From positions 1 to 64,000 of the forward strand of contig JBPYFK010000137.1 of the NCBI GenBank assembly GCA_051984675.1: DNA of 64,000 nt, in the 5' to 3' direction. Below, one piece after another: positions 38,065-46,333 of the stretch. Below the pieces are notes generated by a model. It made no database searches and was not told the origin of the DNA. It saw nothing but the letters and a program-made list of their open reading frames with translations. The stretch comes from JBPYFK01 sp051984675 (lineage in GTDB: Bacteria; Actinomycetota; Actinomycetes; Mycobacteriales; Pseudonocardiaceae). The position numbers were made by a program, and so were the translations under genes. Position 1 is the first letter of the stretch. Each line of letters starts with the position of its first letter.

Positions 38065-38780
38065 GCCCGGCCGGAACCGCGGACGGCGCCGGAGGCAGTG
38101 CAGGCGCCCGCATCGGGGTGATCACCTTTCCGGGCACCCTGGACGACGTCGACGCGACGCGCGCCGTCCGGCGGGCCGGGGCCGAGGCCGTGGAACTCTG
38201 GCACGCCGACGCCGACCTGCGGGGCGTGGACGCGGTGATCGTGCCGGGCGGGTTCTCCTACGGTGACTACCTGCGCTGCGGCGCGATCGCGAAGTTCGCG
38301 CCGCTGATGGGCGAGGTCGTGACCGCCGCCGGGAAGGGGATGCCGGTGCTGGGCATCTGCAACGGCTTCCAGATCCTGTGCGAGTCCGGGCTGCTGCCCG
38401 GGGCGCTGACGCGCAACGCCGGCCTGCACTACGTCTGCCGGGACCAGTGGCTGAAGGTGGAGAACAACACCTCGGCGTGGACCACCCGCTACGACCTCGG
38501 CGCCGAGTTGCTCATCCCGATCAAGCACGGCGAGGGCAACTACATGGCCGACAAGGCCGTGCTCGACGAGCTCGAAGGCGAGGGCCGGGTGCTGTTCCGC
38601 TACGCCGGCGACAACCCGAACGGCTCGCAGCGCGACATCGCGGGCATCACCGACACGCTCGGGCGCGTAGCCGGGATGATGCCGCACCCCGAGCACGCGG
38701 TCGATCCGCTGACCGGCCCGACCGACGACGGGCTCGGCATGTTCCTGTCCGTTCTCGACGCACTGGTGGCCGCAGCGTGA
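38061..38780 (+). CDS. purQ: FGAM synthetase glutaminase subunit PurQ
   Basis: PurQ hydrolyses glutamine and passes ammonia to PurL. The class I glutaminase motifs are VLGICNGFQIL (nucleophile Cys) and MMPHPEHAVDPL (catalytic His/Glu). IGVITFPGTLDDVDATRAV and VPGGFSYGDYLRCGAIA are typical. The 239 residues include about 17 extra N-terminal residues (ADGAGGSAGAR). It overlaps purS by ATGA and purL by GTGA. Confidence 0.97.
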   Translation: MSPAGTADGAGGSAGARIGVITFPGTLDDVDATRAVRRAGAEAVELWHADADLRGVDAVIVPGGFSYGDYLRCGAIAKFAPLMGEVVTAAGKGMPVLGICNGFQILCESGLLPGALTRNAGLHYVCRDQWLKVENNTSAWTTRYDLGAELLIPIKHGEGNYMADKAVLDELEGEGRVLFRYAGDNPNGSQRDIAGITDTLGRVAGMMPHPEHAVDPLTGPTDDGLGMFLSVLDALVAAA

Positions 38781-41098
38781 GCACCAACCCGCAACAGGAG
38801 CTCGTGTCATCCGTCGATCCCGTGTCGGTGGATACCGTCGAGCACGCGAAGACGACGCCGGAGACCGCGCAGCCGTACGCCGAGCTGGGTCTCAAAGACG
38901 ACGAGTACGCGCGCATCCGCGAGATTCTCGGCCGCCGTCCCACCGACGCCGAGCTGGCCATGTACTCGGTGATGTGGAGCGAGCACTGTTCCTACAAGTC
39001 GTCGAAAGTGCATCTGCGCTACTTCGGTGAGACGACCACGCCGGAGATGCGGGAGAAAATGCTCGCCGGGATCGGCGAGAACGCCGGCGTGGTGGACGTC
39101 GGTGACGGCTGGGCGGTGACGTTCAAGCTGGAAAGCCACAACCATCCGTCCTATGTGGAGCCCTATCAGGGTGCGGCGACGGGCGTCGGCGGAATCGTGC
39201 GCGACATCATGGCGATGGGTGCGCGCCCGGTCGCGGTCGCCGATCCGCTCCGGTTCGGGCCTGCGGACGCGCCCGACACCCGCCGCGTGTTGCCGGGTGT
39301 GGTTGCCGGTGTCGGCGGGTACGGCAACTGCCTGGGCCTGCCGAACATCGGTGGCGAGGTCGTCTTCGACGACTGCTACGCCAGTAACCCGCTGGTCAAC
39401 GCTATGTGCGTGGGTGTGATGCGCACGGAGGATCTGCATCTCGCGCACGCCAGCGGCACCGGCAACAAGGTGATCCTGTTCGGGGCGCGTACTGGCCTGG
39501 ACGGCATCGGCGGGGTCTCGGTGCTCGCGTCGGAGACCTTCGAGGGTGACGAGACCGGGACGGGCCGCAAGAAGCTGCCGAGCGTGCAGGTGGGCGACCC
39601 GTTCACCGAGAAGGTGCTCATCGAGTGCTGCCTGGAGCTGTACCGCTCGGGACTGGTCGTCGGCATCCAGGATCTCGGCGGTGCCGGGCTGTCCTGCGCC
39701 ACCTCCGAACTCGCGTCGGCCGGCGACGGCGGGATGTGCGTGGACCTGGACCTCGTCCCCCTGCGGGCCACCGGTATGACCCCAGCGGAGATCCTCTCCA
39801 GCGAGTCGCAAGAGCGCATGTGCGCGGTCGTCGAACCGTCCCACGTGGACGACTTCATGAAGGTCTGCCAGCGCTGGGACGTCACCGCGACGGTCATCGG
39901 CGAGGTCACCGACGGCGACACGCTGCGGATCTTCTGGCATGACGAACTGGTCGTGGACGTGCCGCCGCGCACGGTGGCGCACCAGGGGCCGGTGTACGAG
40001 CGACCGGTGGAGCGCCCGGCCGAGCAGGACCTGATCAGCGCGGACAATCCGAACACACTGGCTCGACCGTCCACATCGGACGAGCTGCGCCAGACGCTGC
40101 TGCGGATGACGGCCTCCCCCAACCTGTGCTCGCGGGAGTGGGTGACCAGCCAGTACGACCGCTACGTGCGCGGCAACACGGTCCTGGCCCAGCCGTCCGA
40201 CGCCGGTGTGCTGCGCATCGACGAGGAAACCGGCCGGGGCATCGCGGTCGCCACGGACTGCAACGCCCGCTACGCCCGGCTCGACCCGTACGCGGGTGCG
40301 CAGCTCGCGCTGGCCGAGGCTTACCGCAATGTGGCGACGACCGGTGCCAGGCCGCTGGCGGTGACCAACTGCCTGAACTTCGGTTCACCCGAGGACCCGG
40401 GCGTGATGTGGCAGTTCCAGCAGGCCGTGCGCGGCCTCGCGGACGGTTGCGCGGAGCTGGGCATCCCGGTCACCGGTGGCAACGTCAGCTTCTACAACCA
40501 GACCGGTGCCAAGGCGATCCTGCCGACGCCGGTGGTCGGTGTGCTGGGCGTGGTCGACGACGTGACCCGCCGCATCCCCACCGGTGTCGGTGGGGAAGCC
40601 GGCGAGACGCTGCTGCTGCTCGGCGAGACCCGACCGGAGTTCGGCGGTTCCGAGTGGGCCCGGGTCGTGCACGACCACCTGGGTGGTGTGCCACCGAAGG
40701 TGGACCTCGCCCGGGAGAAGCAGCTCGCCGAGGTGCTGATCGCCGGAAGCCGGGACGGCATGATCTCCGCGGCGCACGATCTGTCCGAAGGTGGCTTGGC
40801 GCAGGCGCTGGTCGAGGCCACGTTGATCGGGGAGACCGGCGCCCGCGTGGTGCTGCCGGAGGACGCCGATCCGTTCGTGTGGCTGTTCTCCGAATCGGCC
40901 AGCCGGGTGCTGGTGGCGGTTCCGCGCAGCGAGGAGCTGCGGTTCACCGAGATGTGCACGGCGCGCGAGCTGCCGTGGCACAAGGTCGGGGTGGTGGACA
41001 AGGAATCGAGCGCCCTGGAGATCCAGGACGTCACCGACATCCCGCTCGCCGAGCTGCGCGAGGCGTGGGAAGGGACCCTGCCAAGACTGTTCAGCTGA
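38777..41098 (+). CDS. purL: FGAM synthetase large subunit PurL
   Basis: PurL converts FGAR to FGAM with ATP and ammonia. The 773-residue protein has MWSEHCSYKSSKVHLRYF, ESHNHPSYVEPYQGAATGVG, GGEVVFDDCYASNPLVN and VTGGNVSFYNQ, matching the small PurL type that needs PurS and PurQ. The GTG start overlaps the purQ stop. Its stop codon lies inside a 19-bp tandem duplication (41081-41118). Confidence 0.97.
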   Translation: MSTNPQQELVSSVDPVSVDTVEHAKTTPETAQPYAELGLKDDEYARIREILGRRPTDAELAMYSVMWSEHCSYKSSKVHLRYFGETTTPEMREKMLAGIGENAGVVDVGDGWAVTFKLESHNHPSYVEPYQGAATGVGGIVRDIMAMGARPVAVADPLRFGPADAPDTRRVLPGVVAGVGGYGNCLGLPNIGGEVVFDDCYASNPLVNAMCVGVMRTEDLHLAHASGTGNKVILFGARTGLDGIGGVSVLASETFEGDETGTGRKKLPSVQVGDPFTEKVLIECCLELYRSGLVVGIQDLGGAGLSCATSELASAGDGGMCVDLDLVPLRATGMTPAEILSSESQERMCAVVEPSHVDDFMKVCQRWDVTATVIGEVTDGDTLRIFWHDELVVDVPPRTVAHQGPVYERPVERPAEQDLISADNPNTLARPSTSDELRQTLLRMTASPNLCSREWVTSQYDRYVRGNTVLAQPSDAGVLRIDEETGRGIAVATDCNARYARLDPYAGAQLALAEAYRNVATTGARPLAVTNCLNFGSPEDPGVMWQFQQAVRGLADGCAELGIPVTGGNVSFYNQTGAKAILPTPVVGVLGVVDDVTRRIPTGVGGEAGETLLLLGETRPEFGGSEWARVVHDHLGGVPPKVDLAREKQLAEVLIAGSRDGMISAAHDLSEGGLAQALVEATLIGETGARVVLPEDADPFVWLFSESASRVLVAVPRSEELRFTEMCTARELPWHKVGVVDKESSALEIQDVTDIPLAELREAWEGTLPRLFS

Positions 41099-41118
41099 GC
41101 CAAGACTGTTCAGCTGAG
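41081..41118. repeat. 19-bp perfect tandem duplication spanning the purL stop
   Basis: CCAAGACTGTTCAGCTGAG occurs twice (41081-41099, 41100-41118). The unit carries the forward TGA of purL and a reverse-strand TGA that ends the convergent pentapeptide gene. Each stop therefore exists in two copies, and the two genes use different copies. Confidence 0.95.
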
Positions 41119-42258
41119 CCGAACCTCTTCGGCTGACGCCGGGCTGGTCTTGAGGGCTCCGCGCGGGATGGTCACCGGTGCTTCCGGGGAGTCCGGCGGA
41201 GCCGTCCAGCTCTTGGGCAGTGTGACGGTCCGGGCGGTGTTCACGATCATGCCGCTGGCGCGGACGTCGCCGTTCCAGGTGGTCGAGGACATGTCCAGGT
41301 CGTCGGCGAACCAGCTGCGGTCCAGGTCGACCGGACCTTCGAACACGGCGTCCACCATGGACGTCGGTCGATGGAAGGTGCTGTTCGCGAACTTCGTGCG
41401 GCCGTGGAAGCGTGTCCGGTCGAACCACACGGGACCGTGGAAGTCGATCCCGCCGAACCAGGCGCGCTCGTGGAAATCGGTGTCGTGGCAGCGGAACCGG
41501 CCCTCCAGGCGTCCAGAACCGATGGTCGTGCCGGTGAAAAACGCCGGTCCCAGGATCTCGCAGTGGCTGATGGTGTTACTGCTGAAGAGGCGGGCGTAAC
41601 GCACGACGAGCCTCCCGATGCGCTTGTGGGACAGGTCGAAGTACTCCAGGGTCGCGCCCGTCAGGTCGAGGTCGTAGGCGGGGGCGTCCGCCTGGCCGGC
41701 GGCCGGGAGAAGGGCGGCGATCAGGCGTTGCGCGGTCAGCCGGACCTGGAGCTTGCGGTCAGAGTCGTGGCGGGACCGCCCGGTCCACTCGACGTCGTCG
41801 CCTTCCGAGGTGGCGGGGTTCCTGCCGTCGTAACGCGGGTGCGCGAACGGTCGTTGCAGGTAGGAGCAGAGGACGTCGAGCACGGTCTGGGCGTAGTCGG
41901 GCCTGTTGCGGGCCAGGCCGGCAAGGCTGTGCAGCGCTCCCACCCGCACCTGGTCGGCCTCGTTGCCCAGTAGTTCGACGGCGCGGGCGAAGCGCTCGTC
42001 CGCCACCCGTTCCCGGTCCTGCTCCTGGCGGGTGCGGTCGAGCGCGTGGCGCTCCTCCTGGACCCGGCGACGACGGTCGTTGAGCCATAACCCGTACAGC
42101 GCGACGATCGACGCTCCGGCGAGCCCGCCGGTGCGCAGAGCATCGGCCCCGGTGGAACGCGGGTCGAAGATCAGCAGCCCCGCGCTGGTGACAACGAGTG
42201 CGACCACGGCGGTGACGATGGTTCCCGCGAGCCACCAGGTTCTGTGACGCCCCTGCAT
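41110..42258 (-). CDS. Membrane-anchored pentapeptide-repeat protein
   Basis: The 382-residue protein has two N-terminal membrane segments (about 8-30 and 43-60), a charged coiled-coil (RRRRVQEERHALDRTRQEQD), an armadillo/HEAT-like piece (VRVGALHSLAGLARNRP) and a C-terminal pentapeptide-repeat beta-helix (about 220-350, with FTGTTI, FHERAWF, FHGPVWF, FHGRTKF, FEGPVDL). Such proteins are often annotated as ion-channel-like or signalling scaffolds; the function is unknown. The next gene on the same strand encodes a GH25 lysozyme whose stop lies 32 nt upstream. Confidence 0.82.
   Translation of the reverse strand: MQGRHRTWWLAGTIVTAVVALVVTSAGLLIFDPRSTGADALRTGGLAGASIVALYGLWLNDRRRRVQEERHALDRTRQEQDRERVADERFARAVELLGNEADQVRVGALHSLAGLARNRPDYAQTVLDVLCSYLQRPFAHPRYDGRNPATSEGDDVEWTGRSRHDSDRKLQVRLTAQRLIAALLPAAGQADAPAYDLDLTGATLEYFDLSHKRIGRLVVRYARLFSSNTISHCEILGPAFFTGTTIGSGRLEGRFRCHDTDFHERAWFGGIDFHGPVWFDRTRFHGRTKFANSTFHRPTSMVDAVFEGPVDLDRSWFADDLDMSSTTWNGDVRASGMIVNTARTVTLPKSWTAPPDSPEAPVTIPRGALKTSPASAEEVRLS
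41117..41134 (+). terminator. Weak hairpin after purL
   Basis: AGCCGAA-CCTC-TTCGGCT forms a perfect 7-bp stem just after the purL tandem duplication and inside the tail of the convergent gene. It has no U-tract. Confidence 0.4.
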
Positions 42259-42290
42259 GAGCTGATCTTCGCACGCGCCCGCGCCGGTGG

Positions 42291-42995
42291 TCAGCCGTTT
42301 GCCAGAGCCTGCAGGCGGTCGTAGCCCCCGTTGAAGACGTTCTGGTCGATCGACGACGACGAGTACTGCCAGATCGTGTAGACGCTCCAGCCGGCAGGAA
42401 GCGGCCCGACACTGTTCGAGTAGTTCGCGATCCACAGCGGGTTGGTCGAGCTGAAGTCCCCGTTCACGCAACCGCTCCACCAGCTGTTGCTGGTGTAGAT
42501 GACCGGCCAGCGGCCGGTACGCGCCTGGTAGGTGTCGCTGAAGTCCTTGATCCACGCCGTGAGCTGGTCCGGGGTGAGGCCGTAGCAGGTGTTGCCGTAC
42601 GGGTTGTACTCCAGGTCCACCGCGCCGGGCAGGGTCTTGCCGTCGCGCGACCAGCCGCCGCCGTGGTCGACGAAGTAGTTGGCCTGGTCGGCGCCGCTGG
42701 AGTGATCCGGCAGCGCGAAGTGGTACGCACCGCGGATCATCCCGACCTGGTAGGAACCGTCGTACTGCTGGGTGAAGTTGGGATTCTGGTAGTCCACACC
42801 CTCGGTCGCCTTGACGTAGGCGAACCGCGTCCCCGAGTTCCACAACCCTTGCCAGTCGACGTTGCCCTGCTGGGAGCTGACATCGACGCCGGACACCGTG
42901 GCGTCCTGCGCCCGAGCGTCGGCCGGGCTGGCTACGTCGGGGACGCCTTCGTGTGCGCGGATCTGCGATCCCATTGCGTGGTCATTGTCACCCAT
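42291..42995 (-). CDS. GH25 (lysozyme-type) muramidase without signal peptide
   Basis: The domain follows the GH25 fold in order: SGVDVSSQQGNVDW, FAYVKATEGVDYQNP, GAYHFALP, the catalytic VDLEYNPYGNTCYGL, WPVIYTSNSWW, PLWIANYS and TIWQYSSSSIDQN. It would cleave the beta-1,4 bond between MurNAc and GlcNAc. The ATG at 42995 follows GGGGAG by 9 nt and gives 234 residues; an in-frame ATG at 43052 adds 19. Neither version starts with a Sec or Tat signal peptide, which is odd for a cell-wall hydrolase. The neighbour is a membrane pentapeptide-repeat protein. Confidence 0.9.
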   Translation of the reverse strand: MGDNDHAMGSQIRAHEGVPDVASPADARAQDATVSGVDVSSQQGNVDWQGLWNSGTRFAYVKATEGVDYQNPNFTQQYDGSYQVGMIRGAYHFALPDHSSGADQANYFVDHGGGWSRDGKTLPGAVDLEYNPYGNTCYGLTPDQLTAWIKDFSDTYQARTGRWPVIYTSNSWWSGCVNGDFSSTNPLWIANYSNSVGPLPAGWSVYTIWQYSSSSIDQNVFNGGYDRLQALANG

Positions 42996-43103
42996 GACGT
43001 CGTAGCTCCCCAGGAGTTGGATCAAGATGGTGTGACCGTCGATTCTGGCCACTCGATCGGGCTGTGGTCGGTGTTCCGCGACGATTCACTCGAAGGTATG
43101 AAA

Positions 43104-43132
43104 TGTGCTCACTCGGTCAGCACACATATAGT
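43104..43132 (+). promoter_or_regulatory. Candidate promoter with operator upstream of the S-adenosyl methyltransferase gene
   Basis: TATAGT (43127-43132) is a good -10 element. Directly upstream is the inverted repeat TGTGCT-N9-AGCACA (43104-43124), extended to 7 of 8 matches. The gene starts 68 nt downstream. Confidence 0.5.
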
Positions 43133-43199
43133 TGAGCTTTCACAGGAATTCCGTTTCGGCCTTGTTGACCCGATCCGGTGACCGAGCTACAGAGAGCGG

Positions 43200-44018
43200 G
43201 TGCAGCCACAATGGGTCTCCGCCGGGGCCGACGTCACCCAGCCGAACGCGGCCAGGGTGCATGACTATTACCTCGGAGGCCGCCACCACCTCGCGGCCGA
43301 CCGGTATTGGGCGGACCAGGTCCTGGCCACCCAACCGGAAACCAGCGAGAAGCTGCGCGCGCACCGCGCCTTCCTCGTGCGGGCCGTGCGGTTCTGCGTG
43401 GAAATGGGGTTACGGCAGTTTCTCGAACTCGGTTCCGGGCTGCCCACCTGCGGACACGTGCATGAAGTCGCCGAGCAGGCCAGCCCGGACTGCCGGGTGG
43501 TCTACGTCGACCATGACCCGGTCGCGGTGGCACACAGCCGCAAGCTCCTGGCCGGGAATCTCCGAGCCGCCGTCGTGCGCGCTGATCTCAGCAGGGTCGA
43601 CGACGTGTTCGCCGCACCGGAGGTGCGGCACCTGCTGGATATCGACCAACCGATCGTGATTCTCCTCGTGTCGGTGTTGCAGCACGTCTCGGATGCGGAC
43701 AGCCCGTCCGCGATCATCGCCGAGTACCACCGCAGGGTCGCGGCCGGCAGCTACGTCGTCGTGGCGCATCCCGGCCCGGAGGACGCGCCGGACGTCTCCG
43801 TCAGCCATCCACCCGCGCGCCAGCATGCGCAGTCTCGGACGGCGGCCCAACTCCGCGAGCTGATCGGCGCGTTCCAGCCCGTCGCGCCCGGAGTGGTGCC
43901 GCTGCCCACCTGGCGGCCGGAATCGCCGGACGAGTTCGAACGCAGGGCCGAGCGCTACCAGTCGTTGGCCGTTGTCGCACGGAAACCGGTCAATGGCCCG
44001 GGTGGTGGAAAAGCCTAG
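43200..44018 (+). CDS. S-adenosyl methyltransferase (former DUF574)
   Basis: A 272-residue SAM-dependent methyltransferase-fold protein typical of actinomycetes. It starts with PNAARVHDYYLGGRHHLAAD (a family hallmark), FLELGSGLPTCGHVHEVAEQ, VVYVDHDPVAVAHSR and VSVLQHVSDADSP. Targets are unknown; paralogues are numerous in Streptomyces and related genera. The GTG follows GAGAG. The next gene is a GGDEF/EAL protein 101 nt away. Confidence 0.9.
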   Translation: MQPQWVSAGADVTQPNAARVHDYYLGGRHHLAADRYWADQVLATQPETSEKLRAHRAFLVRAVRFCVEMGLRQFLELGSGLPTCGHVHEVAEQASPDCRVVYVDHDPVAVAHSRKLLAGNLRAAVVRADLSRVDDVFAAPEVRHLLDIDQPIVILLVSVLQHVSDADSPSAIIAEYHRRVAAGSYVVVAHPGPEDAPDVSVSHPPARQHAQSRTAAQLRELIGAFQPVAPGVVPLPTWRPESPDEFERRAERYQSLAVVARKPVNGPGGGKA

Positions 44019-44119
44019 GTGTGGCACAGCACTCGGAAAGGAGTAAGTGAGCCGCCGGGTCGATACCCTGGGTGGCGGTATGCGTACTTTGGCGTAGACG
44101 ATCGGAGGGCGCCGCAGGC

Positions 44120-46333
44120 ATGATCGGCTGGACCGCGCCCGCGTCGGACGACGAGCAGACGGCCGCCGTGGTCAGCCCTGCGGTCCGAGGCCGGTTCGCG
44201 GCCACGTGGGCGCAGGTGCTCATCGGCACGAGCTACGTCCCGATGACCGCCGGTGAAGTGGAAAGCCGGCTCTGGGGGTACACGAACCGCCTGGTCGACG
44301 CGCTCTGCGGCGAGCCGTTCGATCCCAGCGAGGCACGTGCCGTCGGCGCGGACCTGGTGTCGGTGCATTTCACCAGCGGCGACTCGCTGTCCCGCAGCAT
44401 CGACGTGATCGGCTCCGATCTGCTGGTCGTGCTGGGCCTCGGTGAGGAGTTCCGGCCGCGCGTCAGCCGGCTCCAGGCCGCACTGTGCCACGGGTTCACG
44501 CAGGCATCCCGCAAACGCATCCTCGACGAGCAGGAAGCCATCCGGCAGGCGGTGCTGGACGCCCGGGACTCCGTCGAGCAGGCGTTGCGTACCAGCGAAG
44601 CCCGCTTCCGCGCGGTGTTCGCCGAAGCCGCCATCGGTATCGGCATCGCCAACCCCTCCGGCCACATCCTGGAGGTGAACGAGTCGCTGTCCCGCATCCT
44701 CGGGCGTCCGGCCGAAGAGCTGCGGCGGATGACGGTGTACGACCTGATGTTGCCGGAAGACAGCGACAACGCGTTGCGCAAGCACGAGGAACTCGTGCGC
44801 GGCGACCGCGACCAGTACAACGTGGAGAAGCGGTTCATCCGACCCAACGGCGATGTCGTGTGGGGGGACGTCACGGTTTCCCTCGTACGCGGCGAGGACC
44901 GGTTGCCGCTGTACGAGGTGGCCTTGGTGGAAGATGTCACCGAGCGGCTGCGGTTGCAGGAACGATTGCGCTACCAGGCGTTGCACGACCCGCTGACCGG
45001 CCTGCCGAATCGCGCGCTGTTCCTCGAACGGGTGCGGGAGGCGCTGCACCGTGACGGTCAGGGCACCACGAGGGATCACCATGGCAGGGCGGCGCGGATC
45101 GCGCTGTGCTACATGGACCTCGACGGCTTCAAGATGATCAATGACAGCCTGGGCCACCATGTGGGTGACGAGCTGCTGACCGCCGTGGCGGAGCGGATCG
45201 GCCGGGTGGTGCAAGGGGACGGCCGGCTCGTCGCTCGGATGGGTGGGGATGAGTTCGTCATCCTGCTGGAGAACTCGCGCGACACCGCGGAGGCCATCGC
45301 CGTCGCCGACCGGGTGCTGTCGCAGCTGGAGCACCCCGTGCGCATCGGCGGTCAGGAACTCGCCGTGTCCGCCAGCATCGGAATCGTGGAACGCCCGGTC
45401 GACGGCCAGAACGCGGCGGATCTGATGCGGGACGCCGACGTCACCCTGTACTGGGCGAAATCCGCCGGCAAGGGTCGGTGGGCGCTGTTCAACCAGGAAC
45501 GCATCGACGCTGAGGTCGCCCAGTTCCGACTGTCCGCGCGGATGCCACTGGCGCTGGAGCGGGAGGAATTCTTCGTCGAGTACCAACCACTGGTCGGGCT
45601 CGCGGTGCCCGGACGCCCCAACGTTGTCGGGGTGGAGGCGCTCGCGCGCTGGTGGCACCCCGAACTGGGCCGGCTCGGCCCGGACAAGTTCATCGGGATC
45701 GCCGAGGAGACCGGCTGGATCGTGCCGCTGGGCCGGTGGGTGCTGCGGCGGGCCTGCTGGCAGGCCCGGCAGTGGCAGGACGAGTTCGGCGACGCCGCGC
45801 CGTTCGTCAGCGTCAACCTCGCGGTCCGGCAGTCTGAGGACCCGAACCTGGTGTCCGATGTGGCCGCGATCCTGGCCGAAACCGGCATCACGCCATCCCG
45901 GCTGCAACTCGAACTCACCGAAAGCGCGGTCATGGGCACCGCCGACGACCAGCTCGACGCGCTGCGCCGGCTGGCCGACATGGGCGTGCGGATCGCCATC
46001 GACGACTTCGGCACCGGGTACTCGAACCTGGCCTACCTGCGTCACCTGCCCGTGCATGAACTCAAGATCGCCGGGTCGTTCATGGAAGGGCTGCGCGAGC
46101 CCCACGGTGGGGACGCCGTCGACGCGCGGATCGTGCGCAGCCTGGTCGACCTGGCGCACGTGCTCGGCCTGACCGTGACGGCCGAGGGAGTGGAGACCGA
46201 GCAGCAGGCGGGTCGGATGGCCGAGATCGGGTGCGAGACCGCGCAGGGCTTCTTCTTCGCTCGGCCGCAGTCACCGGAGGAGGTCCGGTCGTTCATCGCC
46301 GGGCATCTGGCGACCGGCCGTCCCGCCGGCTGA
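44120..46333 (+). CDS. PAS-GGDEF-EAL cyclic-di-GMP enzyme
   Basis: The 737-residue soluble protein has an N-terminal region of about 140 residues with no clear family, a PAS domain (about 150-270, ARFRAVFAEAAIGIGIANPS), a GGDEF domain (about 280-450, intact RMGGDEFVI, no RxxD inhibitory I-site upstream) and an EAL domain (about 460-725). EAL catalytic elements are present: VGVEALARW, VNLAVRQ, LELTESAV, DDFGTGYSN, the Lys in LKIAGSF (usual form LKIDRSF), TAEGVET and TAQGFFFARP. Both synthesis and hydrolysis of c-di-GMP are plausible, as in Streptomyces RmdA. The ATG follows GGAGGG at 10 nt. The 3' end overlaps the convergent GH15 gene by 41 bp. Confidence 0.93.
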   Translation: MIGWTAPASDDEQTAAVVSPAVRGRFAATWAQVLIGTSYVPMTAGEVESRLWGYTNRLVDALCGEPFDPSEARAVGADLVSVHFTSGDSLSRSIDVIGSDLLVVLGLGEEFRPRVSRLQAALCHGFTQASRKRILDEQEAIRQAVLDARDSVEQALRTSEARFRAVFAEAAIGIGIANPSGHILEVNESLSRILGRPAEELRRMTVYDLMLPEDSDNALRKHEELVRGDRDQYNVEKRFIRPNGDVVWGDVTVSLVRGEDRLPLYEVALVEDVTERLRLQERLRYQALHDPLTGLPNRALFLERVREALHRDGQGTTRDHHGRAARIALCYMDLDGFKMINDSLGHHVGDELLTAVAERIGRVVQGDGRLVARMGGDEFVILLENSRDTAEAIAVADRVLSQLEHPVRIGGQELAVSASIGIVERPVDGQNAADLMRDADVTLYWAKSAGKGRWALFNQERIDAEVAQFRLSARMPLALEREEFFVEYQPLVGLAVPGRPNVVGVEALARWWHPELGRLGPDKFIGIAEETGWIVPLGRWVLRRACWQARQWQDEFGDAAPFVSVNLAVRQSEDPNLVSDVAAILAETGITPSRLQLELTESAVMGTADDQLDALRRLADMGVRIAIDDFGTGYSNLAYLRHLPVHELKIAGSFMEGLREPHGGDAVDARIVRSLVDLAHVLGLTVTAEGVETEQQAGRMAEIGCETAQGFFFARPQSPEEVRSFIAGHLATGRPAG

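Noticed and set aside
42291..43199. Prophage remnant suggested by the GH25 lysozyme
   Set aside because: No integrase, terminase, portal, holin or attachment-site repeats nearby, and base composition is like the neighbours.
44015..46159. 714-codon minus-strand frame opposite the GGDEF-EAL gene
   Set aside because: The opposite strand has unmistakable PAS, GGDEF and EAL motifs; this frame has none.
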